Source: JBHIDJ01 sp046760105
Lineage (GTDB): Bacteria; Pseudomonadota; Gammaproteobacteria; Acidiferrobacterales; SPGG2
Direction of reading: 5' to 3'
Assembly (NCBI GenBank): GCA_046760105.1
Contig: JBHIDJ010000056.1
Location: 1-17,189, forward strand
DNA length: 17,189 bases
The position numbers and the translations under genes are program-made. Every line of letters starts with the position of its first letter. The first letter of the stretch is position 1. Under the pieces are notes generated by a model. The model was given only the letters and a program-made list of their open reading frames with translations, made no database searches and was not told the DNA's origin. Of the stretch, positions 6,165-12,923 are shown one piece after another.

Positions 6165-8030
6165 CTATTTTGCGTAAAACAAGACCAGCATCGGCACCAG
6201 CACGAGCAGAAACAGCACTGTCATAATGCCACCGGCCCGCAAATAGTCGATATTGCGATAACCACCGGGACCCATGATCAGGGCATTGACCTGGTGCGTG
6301 GGCAGGAGGAAGGAGTTTGACGCGGCGATTCCCACGGTGAGCGCAAATACCCGTGGATCGGCGCCAGCGCCGGCGGCGATCTTGATCGCCAGCGGCACCA
6401 AAAGCACGGTGGCACCGACGTTCGACATAATCAGTGTAAACGCGGTCGTCAGTAGCGCTATCACGGCGAGCAATACCCAGCTTGGTACATCACCGAAGAA
6501 CGCCAACATATTTTGGGCGATCCAGGCCGCAGTGTTGGAGTTTTCTACCGCAATGCCGAGCGGAATCAGACTCGCGAGCAAGAACACGGTACGCCAATCG
6601 ACCGATCGATAGGCTTCATCGATGCGCAACACACCCGTGAGGATCATGCCGATGGCACCCGTCATAAAGCAGACCGCTAGGCGTAGATTGGTAAACAAAA
6701 CCAATCCGATGGCGAGCGTAAAGAAGACCACGGCGTATTTGACTTTCTCCGGCCGCGTTTCGAGGTCCTGGCGGGGATACGCTGTCATCACGATGAAGTC
6801 GGGGTCTGAGTCCAAGAGTGCCAAGGATTGCCAGCTGCTGTGAATAAGCAGCGCATCGCCCGGTTGAAAGGGGATATCCGAAAGCTTTTCTGTGATAGGT
6901 GCGTCCGTGCGATAGATCGCAAGGATGGTGGCCGTGTAGCGCTGTCGGAACTTGATCTCGCGCATAGTCTTGCCAATCAGTGACGAACGTGGCGCGATGA
7001 CGATCTCGGAGATACCCGAGTAGGTGGGTGAAAGCGCGTCCGCCAGTGCGCCCATGTCTGCCCGTTGTTCCAGCTTAAATCTCTGCGCGAAATCATGTAT
7101 GTCTTCTTCCTTTCCGAGCAGGCCCAGTATGTCGCCGGGTTGAAAGACGGTATCGCGTACGGGTGCGAGACGGATGCCACCTTCGCGCTGAAGCGCTATA
7201 GCGCTGATGTTGTAGTTGGACTGTGCCCGCAGGTATTCGATGTTGCTGCCAATCAGGCTGCTGCCCGCGGGGACGGCGACCTGAAATACATCGCCCAGCA
7301 AATTGTAAGTCTGGGTGAGGTAACCCATTGTATTTGGCGTAACGGGCTCTACGCCGTGGCTCGTTGGCAGCACATATTTGCCGAGCAGGAGGAAATAGAC
7401 GACGCCAGTCGCGATTAACAGGAGGCCGATCGGCGTTACATCAAACAAATGAAACCGCGAAATCTCATCGATCCCCGGGGGAAGATTGGTGTTGGCAGTG
7501 TCAACCAGATCGTTCAGCAAGATGAGCGGGCTCGAACCGACGAGTGTCACCGTCCCACCGAGGATGGCGCAAAATCCCATGGGCATGAGCAACCGTCCTA
7601 GCGGGATGCGCGTGCGCGCGGCGATGCGTCCTACCGCTGGCAGGAAAAGCGCGGTGGCGCCTATATTCTGCATAAAGCTAGAGATCACACCGATTGTGCC
7701 AGAGATTGTGGCGATCAAGCGATGCTCGGTGTTGCCGGCGAATTTTATTATTGACCGCGCAATGTGATTCATGAGCCCGGTTTTATCCAGGCCCGCGCCA
7801 ATGATCATGACAGCAATGATCGAGATGACCGCGTTACTGGAGAAACCACTAAAGACTTGCTCCGGTTGTACCACTTCGAATCCGATGATACCGCTCACAC
7901 TCAATAGGACCATAATGGTTAACGCGGTGACATCCACGCGTACCCACTCGGAAACGAAAAGCACTATTGTCAAGACGAGCACCCCCAACACCCATATGAT
8001 CTCGGGAGTAAGCGCGATAGGTTCAATCAT
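6165..8030 (-). CDS. SLC13-family permease with central TrkA-C (RCK_C) domains
   Basis: This 621-residue inner-membrane protein resembles SLC13/DASS-type permeases of the sort that carry regulatory TrkA-C domains. An N-terminal membrane half includes SSFMQNIGATALFLPAVGRI and GGTVTLVGSSPLILLNDLV. A soluble central region (about residues 230-410) contains two TrkA-C-like repeats, recognisable from DTVFQPGDILGLLGKEED and IPFQPGDALLIHSSW. The C-terminal membrane half includes LIMSNVGATVLLVPLAI and SNSFLLPTHQVNALIMGPGG. The two inverted-repeat signatures QNIGAT and SNVGAT correspond to the ion/substrate-binding hairpins. Relatives transport sulfate, other oxyanions or dicarboxylates; the substrate here is unknown. 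A strong promoter with a palindrome lies directly upstream, and the gene interrupts the usual ypjD-yfjD pair, suggesting acquisition or rearrangement with independent regulation. Confidence 0.9.
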   Translation of the reverse strand: MIEPIALTPEIIWVLGVLVLTIVLFVSEWVRVDVTALTIMVLLSVSGIIGFEVVQPEQVFSGFSSNAVISIIAVMIIGAGLDKTGLMNHIARSIIKFAGNTEHRLIATISGTIGVISSFMQNIGATALFLPAVGRIAARTRIPLGRLLMPMGFCAILGGTVTLVGSSPLILLNDLVDTANTNLPPGIDEISRFHLFDVTPIGLLLIATGVVYFLLLGKYVLPTSHGVEPVTPNTMGYLTQTYNLLGDVFQVAVPAGSSLIGSNIEYLRAQSNYNISAIALQREGGIRLAPVRDTVFQPGDILGLLGKEEDIHDFAQRFKLEQRADMGALADALSPTYSGISEIVIAPRSSLIGKTMREIKFRQRYTATILAIYRTDAPITEKLSDIPFQPGDALLIHSSWQSLALLDSDPDFIVMTAYPRQDLETRPEKVKYAVVFFTLAIGLVLFTNLRLAVCFMTGAIGMILTGVLRIDEAYRSVDWRTVFLLASLIPLGIAVENSNTAAWIAQNMLAFFGDVPSWVLLAVIALLTTAFTLIMSNVGATVLLVPLAIKIAAGAGADPRVFALTVGIAASNSFLLPTHQVNALIMGPGGYRNIDYLRAGGIMTVLFLLVLVPMLVLFYAK

Positions 8031-8074
8031 CTTTCTTTTTTGGATAGTGGTTAGTTGTTGTTCCGCTCGTAGCG

Positions 8075-8104
8075 ATTATAAGTCGGTCGACTGACCGTTG
8101 TCAG
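8075..8104 (-). promoter_or_regulatory. Sigma-70-type promoter of the SLC13 permease gene
   Basis: On the minus strand CTGACA (8104-8099, five of six consensus bases) is separated by 18 nt from a perfect TATAAT (8080-8075). The permease ATG begins 45 nt further on, at 8030. It is one of the two best promoter matches I see in the window and implies that the permease is transcribed independently of ypjD. Confidence 0.7.
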
Positions 8105-8106
8105 TC
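8089..8106. promoter_or_regulatory. Operator-like perfect palindrome over the SLC13 promoter
   Basis: GACTGAC (8089-8095) and GTCAGTC (8100-8106) are exact inverted repeats separated by four bases (CGTT). The 18-bp dyad covers the whole -35 element (8099-8104) and part of the spacer of the SLC13 promoter. A protein bound here would block RNA polymerase, so a repressor operator is the natural reading. The same arms could also fold as a hairpin just downstream of ypjD, but no T-run follows, so a terminator is less likely. Confidence 0.5.
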
Positions 8107-8134
8107 ACGGAGCGCCAACGGCGGCCCGGGCTGG

Positions 8135-8950
8135 CTACCGCCCGAGAATAATCTCTAGAACGAATTTGGTCCCGAAGTAAGCCAGCACCAGCAAGGTGAA
8201 TCCACCCAGGGTCCATTGCACCGCCGGCCGGCCACGCCAACCAAAGCGCCAGTGCCCGAGCAGCAGTATCGCGAATACGACCCAGGCGAAAATCGACAAT
8301 ACCATGTGGTGCGTGAAGCGCAGCGGCTTACCGAACATCTGCTCGGAGAAAAAGGCACCGCTGATCAAGGTGAGGGTAAGTAGTAAAAAACCCATGCCGA
8401 TTAACTGGAACAGGAGATGTTCCATAGTCTGCAGCGGGGGCAAGGCGCGCATGAACCCCGCCATCTGCCTGCTGCGCAGCTGCCGTTCCTGTGCGAATAA
8501 CAACAGACTCTGCACGGCGGCAAGACTGAGAAGACCGTACGCCAACACCGAGACAATGATGTGCAACGACTGCAGTGTACTGGTTTCGGGCAAAACGATA
8601 TGTCTGCCGGGCCACACCCACGCGATGAGGACGGCAAGCCCAGCTAGCGGCATGATTACAACACCAAGATTCGCGATCGGTCTATACAGGGCCGCGATCA
8701 GAAATAGCACAGCCACCGCCCAGGTCACCAAGGAAATGGCGTTTGTAAACGCGAGGTTTAGACCATCGTCGACACGCAGGCCCAGATAGAGGGCTAGGGC
8801 GTGCAACGCTATTGCCACGAGCGCGAGCGATAAGATTACCTTCCTTGTGGTGCCGGTAAGCGCTTTGCCGTGAAGTAACCGTTGCCATAGCACGATACTG
8901 ACGAGCGCATAGCTACCCACGGCTAGGCAATTTATAAGGAATTCCTTCAT
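8135..8950 (-). CDS. ypjD: CcsA-like inner-membrane protein (YpjD family)
   Basis: From the ATG at 8950 the product is 271 residues with about eight membrane segments, matching the YpjD family (cytochrome c assembly protein CcsA-related fold). Recognisable blocks are LHIIVSVLAYGLLSLAAVQS followed by a short ERQLRSRQMAG loop, then TMEHLLFQLIGMGFLLLTL, then LRFTHHMVLSIFAWVVFAIL with a His pair, then GHWRFGWRGRPAVQWTLGGF. The frame extends upstream to an ATG at 8989 (13 more residues, not hydrophobic). I chose 8950 because the first membrane segment then begins right after Met, as in homologues. Neither start has a clear Shine-Dalgarno. It is divergent from ffh, as in enterobacteria. The precise function of the family is poorly known. 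Confidence 0.9.
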   Translation of the reverse strand: MKEFLINCLAVGSYALVSIVLWQRLLHGKALTGTTRKVILSLALVAIALHALALYLGLRVDDGLNLAFTNAISLVTWAVAVLFLIAALYRPIANLGVVIMPLAGLAVLIAWVWPGRHIVLPETSTLQSLHIIVSVLAYGLLSLAAVQSLLLFAQERQLRSRQMAGFMRALPPLQTMEHLLFQLIGMGFLLLTLTLISGAFFSEQMFGKPLRFTHHMVLSIFAWVVFAILLLGHWRFGWRGRPAVQWTLGGFTLLVLAYFGTKFVLEIILGR

Positions 8951-9145
8951 AATATCTATACTTAAGAGCTGTGGCGTGCATGATGGCATAGCTCGCGTCA
9001 GTGTTGAAGAGGGGCATCCGCCCAGCTCCGGTTGCAGTACGCTTGATCACGGCTGTTGCTACCTACTATAGCTGCTTCCGCGAGCGCTTTCTTGCTATCG
9101 CCAAACCATGATGGTGCGCATGAATGATGTCACCGAGGCAAACCG
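8951..9145. other. Intergenic region between divergent ypjD and ffh
   Basis: These 195 nt must hold the promoters for both ypjD (minus) and ffh (plus). A possible ffh promoter is TTGATC (9043-9048) with TACTAT (9064-9069), but the spacer of 15 nt and the mediocre matches make it doubtful. I see no good minus-strand promoter, no RNA gene and no credible small ORF. Confidence 0.4.
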
Positions 9146-10501
9146 ATGTTTGAGAATTTGAGCCAGCGTTTACAAGACACCCTGAGCCGTCTGCGCGGAA
9201 CCGGACGGTTAACAGAAGAAAGCATGGCAAATGCTTTGCGAGATGTCCGCATGGTCCTGCTCGAGGCCGATGTCGCTCTGCCGGCGGTGAAGGCGTTCAC
9301 CGACCGTGTGCGCGAGCAGGCAACTGGGCAAGAAGTGCTCAGGAGTCTTACGCCGGGGCAGGCGGTGATCAAGATTGTGCACGACGAGCTGGTAGCGCTC
9401 CTGGGGATCACCAACGATCGGCTGAACTTAGCGGTACGGCCACCGGCGTTGATATTGATGGCCGGTCTGCAAGGATCGGGCAAGACCACTACCGTAGCGA
9501 AGCTCGCGCGTCTGTTGCATGAACGCGAGAAAAAGAAGGTGTTGGTGACAAGCGCCGATGTCTATCGTCCTGCTGGCATTGAACAATTGCGCCGACTTGC
9601 GAGCGATGCCGGCGTGGCCTTTTTTTCTAGCGGACCCGATGAGAATCCGATTGACATAGCACGTGCCGGCGTTGCTCATGCGAGAAAACTGCTTGTGGAC
9701 GTCGTCATCATCGACTCGGCAGGGCGTCTACACGTCGACGATGTCATGATGGCAGAGATCAAGGCACTGCATGCCGCCGTCAACCCGGTGGAAACGTTGT
9801 TCGTTGCCGACAGCACAACTGGGCAAGATGCCGTCAACAGTGCCAAGGCGTTCAATGAGGTGTTGCCGCTAACGGGAGTTATCCTTACGAAGACCGACGG
9901 CGATGCACGCGGTGGTGCTGCATTGTCGATACGTCACGTTACCGGCCAGCCCATTAAGTTCTTAGGTATCGGTGAAAGATCCGATGCCCTGGAAGCGTTC
10001 CATCCGGATCGCGTTGCATCACGGATACTGGGAATGGGCGACATTCTCAGTATCGTCGAAGAGGCGCAACGTACGGCCGACCACGAGAAAGCGCGAACGC
10101 TCGCGAAGAAGTTGACAAAGGGTAAAGGCTTTGACCTTGAGGATTTTCGTGATCAACTGTTACAAATGGAGAACATGGGCGGCATCGAGAGCCTTATGGA
10201 ACGGCTGCCGGGTATCGGGGCGGTGCCGGATGCTGTCAAGCAACAGGTTAGCGGTAAGCAGTTTGTCCGTTTAGTGGCGATCATTAACTCGATGACCTCT
10301 GAGGAGCGACGTTTTCCCGCCGTAATCCGCGGCTCACGCAAGCGGCGTATCGCCAACGGCTCCGGGACGCAGGTTCAAGACGTGAATCGTTTGCTCAAGC
10401 AGTTTACGCAGATGCAGAAGATGATGAAGCGCGCGGGTAAAGGCGGTATGAAACGGGTGCTACGCAACTTGCAGGGCAACCTGCCTGGAAAGCTAACGTG
10501 A
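9146..10501 (+). CDS. ffh: Signal recognition particle GTPase Ffh
   Basis: This 451-residue protein binds the 4.5S RNA and targets nascent inner-membrane proteins to FtsY. The N domain (about 1-90) begins with MFENLSQRLQDTLSRLRG. The G domain has the P-loop GLQGSGKTTT at 107, DVYRP at 138, DSAGR at 190 (usually DTAGR), TKTDGDARGG at 248 and GIGER near 274. The M domain contains GSRKRRIANGSG at 396-407, the RNA-binding helix-turn-helix core, then QVQDVNRLLKQF. The start has GAGG about 9 nt upstream. All nucleotide-binding motifs are intact. In many gammaproteobacteria ffh is followed by rpsP-rimM-trmD-rplS; here it is followed by an Rsd-like gene, with 135 nt in between. No clear terminator follows ffh. 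Confidence 0.97.
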   Translation: MFENLSQRLQDTLSRLRGTGRLTEESMANALRDVRMVLLEADVALPAVKAFTDRVREQATGQEVLRSLTPGQAVIKIVHDELVALLGITNDRLNLAVRPPALILMAGLQGSGKTTTVAKLARLLHEREKKKVLVTSADVYRPAGIEQLRRLASDAGVAFFSSGPDENPIDIARAGVAHARKLLVDVVIIDSAGRLHVDDVMMAEIKALHAAVNPVETLFVADSTTGQDAVNSAKAFNEVLPLTGVILTKTDGDARGGAALSIRHVTGQPIKFLGIGERSDALEAFHPDRVASRILGMGDILSIVEEAQRTADHEKARTLAKKLTKGKGFDLEDFRDQLLQMENMGGIESLMERLPGIGAVPDAVKQQVSGKQFVRLVAIINSMTSEERRFPAVIRGSRKRRIANGSGTQVQDVNRLLKQFTQMQKMMKRAGKGGMKRVLRNLQGNLPGKLT

Positions 10502-10569
10502 TCGTCTTGTCGCTGCTACGAATGTTTATCATTTATTATCAATAAGTTAATATGCGCAGTGGCCAGCCG

Positions 10570-10598
10570 TTAACAAACATGGATGAACGACGTATAGT
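10570..10598 (+). promoter_or_regulatory. Sigma-70-type promoter of the rsd-like gene
   Basis: TTAACA (10570-10575) and TATAGT (10593-10598) each match five of six consensus bases and are separated by exactly 17 nt. Transcription would begin near 10605, giving a leader of about 30 nt before the rsd ATG at 10637, which has AGGA 9 nt upstream. The anti-sigma gene is therefore probably transcribed from a housekeeping promoter, independent of ffh. Confidence 0.65.
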
Positions 10599-10636
10599 TA
10601 TGCACCCTTATATAGCGAGAACCAGGACGGTCAGCC

Positions 10637-11119
10637 ATGTCTAGCAGCACCGATAAGGCCGCCAGGGCGCAAGAGCGCAGAACCCGAACCAGAGAACTGG
10701 TCGCGAAGTTAACGGCAGAACGCGCGGAGGTGCTCGCGCTGTTCTGTCGGGTGGCGGGTTTAGAACCTTTCAAAGATGAGAACCCGGATAAGCTATCACC
10801 GGCCCTGTTGCAAGAGTTCTGTCAAGTGCTTGTGGACTATATTGCTGCGGGTCATTTCAGTCTCTACGAACGCATCGTAAACGGAGCGGAGCGGCGTCGC
10901 GGTATCGCCAAGCTTGCGGAACAGCTCTATCCCCGCATTGCCAAGACGACCGAGGCAGCTCTGGCCTTTAATGATAAATACGATACCGAGGAGAAGCGCG
11001 ATAGTGCCACGGACTTGGACAACGATCTGTCACAACTCGGTGAGGAACTCGCACTAAGGATCGAGCTAGAGGACAAGCTTCTCAAGGCGCTATCGTCGCC
11101 GGTAGAGACCGCAGCCTGA
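10637..11119 (+). CDS. rsd: Rsd/AlgQ-family regulator of sigma-70
   Basis: This 160-residue, largely helical cytoplasmic protein has the length and signature of Rsd/AlgQ. The block LLQEFCQVLVDYIAAGHFSLYERI corresponds to the most conserved part of the family, followed by an acidic helix with TDLDNDLSQLGEELALRIELEDKLL, also typical. Rsd binds sigma-70 region 4 and lowers its free level in stationary phase; AlgQ in Pseudomonas affects alginate and siderophore genes. The N-terminal ~35 residues are rich in Arg, Glu and Lys (SSSTDKAARAQERRTRTREL). It has its own 17-nt-spaced promoter. It converges with the next gene, leaving only 16 nt and no recognisable terminator between them. Confidence 0.88.
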   Translation: MSSSTDKAARAQERRTRTRELVAKLTAERAEVLALFCRVAGLEPFKDENPDKLSPALLQEFCQVLVDYIAAGHFSLYERIVNGAERRRGIAKLAEQLYPRIAKTTEAALAFNDKYDTEEKRDSATDLDNDLSQLGEELALRIELEDKLLKALSSPVETAA

Positions 11120-11135
11120 TACGCCCCTTCGTTAG

Positions 11136-11921
11136 TTAGCCTTTGTCGTTCCCGATGACGTATTGGATGACTGGGATGTCAAACCGGGGTGGCGGGTTGT
11201 TGATGCGAAGGCGCACACGGTAGTGACCCACCATATCGGTCGGCAATTCAGGGCTGATTAGCACAATGGGCTCACTGCCCGTTAGATAATGGCGTACGGC
11301 GTGCAGCGGCCGATAGACAGGTGTGACGGCACTTTCAGGACCCGCCAATTCCCATGTGGCTTGGAGATACCCGGATCCGTCGAATCCGATATTGGCCTGT
11401 ACCTGTAGCGGATTATTCGCAGGCACGATGCGAAGCGGTGTGCCGTCGTCGAACTGCAACGTGAGACGCGAAATAGAAAACCCGCCGGCCAAGGGTCGCG
11501 CGATGTTCAAGGTGATCTGGCCTTGGCTGCTGCCGGCGCCGTCGTCAAAGCGCCGTTGGTAGATCAGTTTGTCAAAACCCATTTGATGCGCCTTATCGAT
11601 CACACCCTTGGGAACCAGTGTAGTCTCGCTTAGCACGGCGACGCTGGAGCCGCCCATCGACGTCGACACGGGTCGCCGTATCGTGCCCAGCGTCACGGCG
11701 TTGGGGGTCAGAAAGACACCCTCAGTGGAATGCACGGTTGTGTTATCACCGTCGTCCGTGGTTGCGGCCCACCGCAGTGACACCGCAGCTGTTCGCCCCA
11801 ACTGCACGCTGCGGCTGCTGGGAGAGGCCGCCACATCCGTCACCGCCGCTTGCACGGGGTATGTACACACGGCCACACCCATGCACAGTGCCGTGATTGC
11901 TTTTGTCGTTACCGAATTCAT
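11136..11921 (-). CDS. Putative exported protein of unknown function, beta-rich
   Basis: I do not recognise this 261-residue protein. It begins with a Sec signal peptide: a Lys at position 7, a hydrophobic stretch AITALCMGVAVC, and a probable cleavage after VQA (about residue 25). The mature part is rich in Ser, Thr, Val and Gly and alternates hydrophobic and polar residues, as expected of beta-sandwich domains. There are no Cys residues outside the signal peptide, no membrane anchor and no obvious catalytic motif. Possible strand-rich blocks include SRSVQLGRTAAVSLRW and the C-terminal VGHYRVRLRINNPPPRFDIP. AGG lies 9 nt upstream of the ATG, and TATACT/TATACG boxes occur upstream without a good -35. 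A periplasmic or surface role is the inference; a homology search would be needed to go further. Confidence 0.75.
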   Translation of the reverse strand: MNSVTTKAITALCMGVAVCTYPVQAAVTDVAASPSSRSVQLGRTAAVSLRWAATTDDGDNTTVHSTEGVFLTPNAVTLGTIRRPVSTSMGGSSVAVLSETTLVPKGVIDKAHQMGFDKLIYQRRFDDGAGSSQGQITLNIARPLAGGFSISRLTLQFDDGTPLRIVPANNPLQVQANIGFDGSGYLQATWELAGPESAVTPVYRPLHAVRHYLTGSEPIVLISPELPTDMVGHYRVRLRINNPPPRFDIPVIQYVIGNDKG

Positions 11922-12097
11922 GGGAAATACCTAGCTCCCTGTTCAGATATAGCTCCGCGCCTGTACCATTTTCGCAAGGCGTATAGAACAGTATAGTCCA
12001 TGGCGAAGGCGACGGTGGGCCTCTCAACTGCCCAGGAGCGAGCCCTCATCGCACCGTGGACGGCTAGAGGTCGCACTGATCCAATCCTTAAAAGGTT

Positions 12098-12844
12098 CTA
12101 TGGGCGCTGGGCGGATAACGCCTGGCCGGTAACATTCCGGCTGTCGGGACCCATCAGGTAGAGATATGTCGACATGATCTGCGACGGTGTTGACAACCTG
12201 CTAGGGTCTTCGGCCGGGTATGCACGGGCACGCATGGCAGTTCGCACCGCACCCGGATCGAGACTGTTGACGCGAATCGATGTGTTGGTCTCGAGTTCCG
12301 CGGCCAGAATCTGTGTGAGTCCCTCGAGCGCAAAACAGGCGACTCCGTAGGCGCCCCAGTAGGCCCGTCCCTGGCGACCAACATCAGCCGTCGTAAAGAT
12401 GATCGACGCATCTTGCGACTTCTGCAGTAACGGCAAACAAGCGCGCGTTAGCAGTAACGGCGCGTGCAAGTTTACCGTTAACACTTTCATCCAGGTCTCT
12501 AGGTCGTAGAGCGCGATCGGGGTAAGGGTGCCGAGCTCGGCGGCATTGTGGAGCAGACCGTCTAGACGCCCGAACTCATCGTCGATGGTTCTTGCCACTG
12601 TCTCGTAGTCATCAGGGGTGGTGGTGGCGAGGTCAAGCGTAATCATAGCCGGTCGCGGGTATCCGGCAGTTTCGATTTCGTCGTACAGTGCTTCTATTGG
12701 TTTGGTTGTGTGGTCAAGCAATACAACGGTAGCTTGATGTTGTGCGAGCGTTAACGCCGCAGTTTTTCCGATCCCGTCGCCGGCACCGGTAATCAGAATA
12801 ATACGGCCTGAGAGCAAATCTTTTGCTGGCGTATAATTGTCCAT
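12098..12844 (-). CDS. yciK: YciK-like short-chain dehydrogenase/reductase lacking catalytic Ser and Lys
   Basis: This 248-residue cytoplasmic protein is recognisably YciK-like: DLLSGRIILITGAGDGIG at the start, VGRQGRAYWGAY, LDPGAVRTAMRARAYPAEDP, and MGPDSRNVTG near the end. The dinucleotide-binding TGAGDGIG (residues 19-26) is intact, and Asp44 at the end of strand 2 would favour NAD(H). The SDR catalytic set is not intact. Asn125 and Tyr166 are present, but the Lys of Y-x-x-x-K is Cys170, the Ser 13 residues before Tyr is Ala153, and the usual N-A-G loop reads NAA (100-102). I checked these codons on the minus strand and found no frameshift. It may be a non-catalytic or altered SDR. In Pseudomonas, ubiG-mupP-yciK-like genes are neighbours; here HpnD, GGDEF and RmuC genes lie between yciK and the MupP-like gene. 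Confidence 0.88.
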   Translation of the reverse strand: MDNYTPAKDLLSGRIILITGAGDGIGKTAALTLAQHQATVVLLDHTTKPIEALYDEIETAGYPRPAMITLDLATTTPDDYETVARTIDDEFGRLDGLLHNAAELGTLTPIALYDLETWMKVLTVNLHAPLLLTRACLPLLQKSQDASIIFTTADVGRQGRAYWGAYGVACFALEGLTQILAAELETNTSIRVNSLDPGAVRTAMRARAYPAEDPSRLSTPSQIMSTYLYLMGPDSRNVTGQALSAQRP

Positions 12845-12902
12845 CGCTACGTACTTATCACACCTGTGCGGGAATAAACCGTGCGCATTCTAGCTTATTA
12901 CT

Positions 12903-12919
12903 ATCTATCGCAGATAGAT
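12903..12919. repeat. Perfect short inverted repeat between the HpnD-like gene and yciK
   Basis: ATCTATC (12903-12909) and GATAGAT (12913-12919) form a seven-base-pair palindrome around a three-base loop, five bases downstream of the HpnD-like stop on the minus strand and 58 bases upstream of the yciK ATG. It is A/T-rich and lacks a following T-run, so an intrinsic terminator is doubtful; a transcription-factor site or transcript-stabilising hairpin is equally possible. Confidence 0.4.
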
Positions 12920-12923
12920 CACG

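Noticed and set aside
8095..8120. Intrinsic terminator downstream of ypjD
   Set aside because: CCGTTG and CAACGG can pair but with a long loop and no following T-run; the overlapping dyad is better read as part of the promoter of the SLC13 gene.
8196..8789. Plus-strand open frame of 197 codons over ypjD
   Set aside because: Antisense to a clear YpjD-like membrane protein, with low-complexity Ser/Arg/Asn/Thr composition; no ribosome site or homologue recognised.
10502..10636. Terminator or small RNA after ffh
   Set aside because: The stretch is AT-rich but has no GC stem followed by T-run; only the rsd promoter is convincing.
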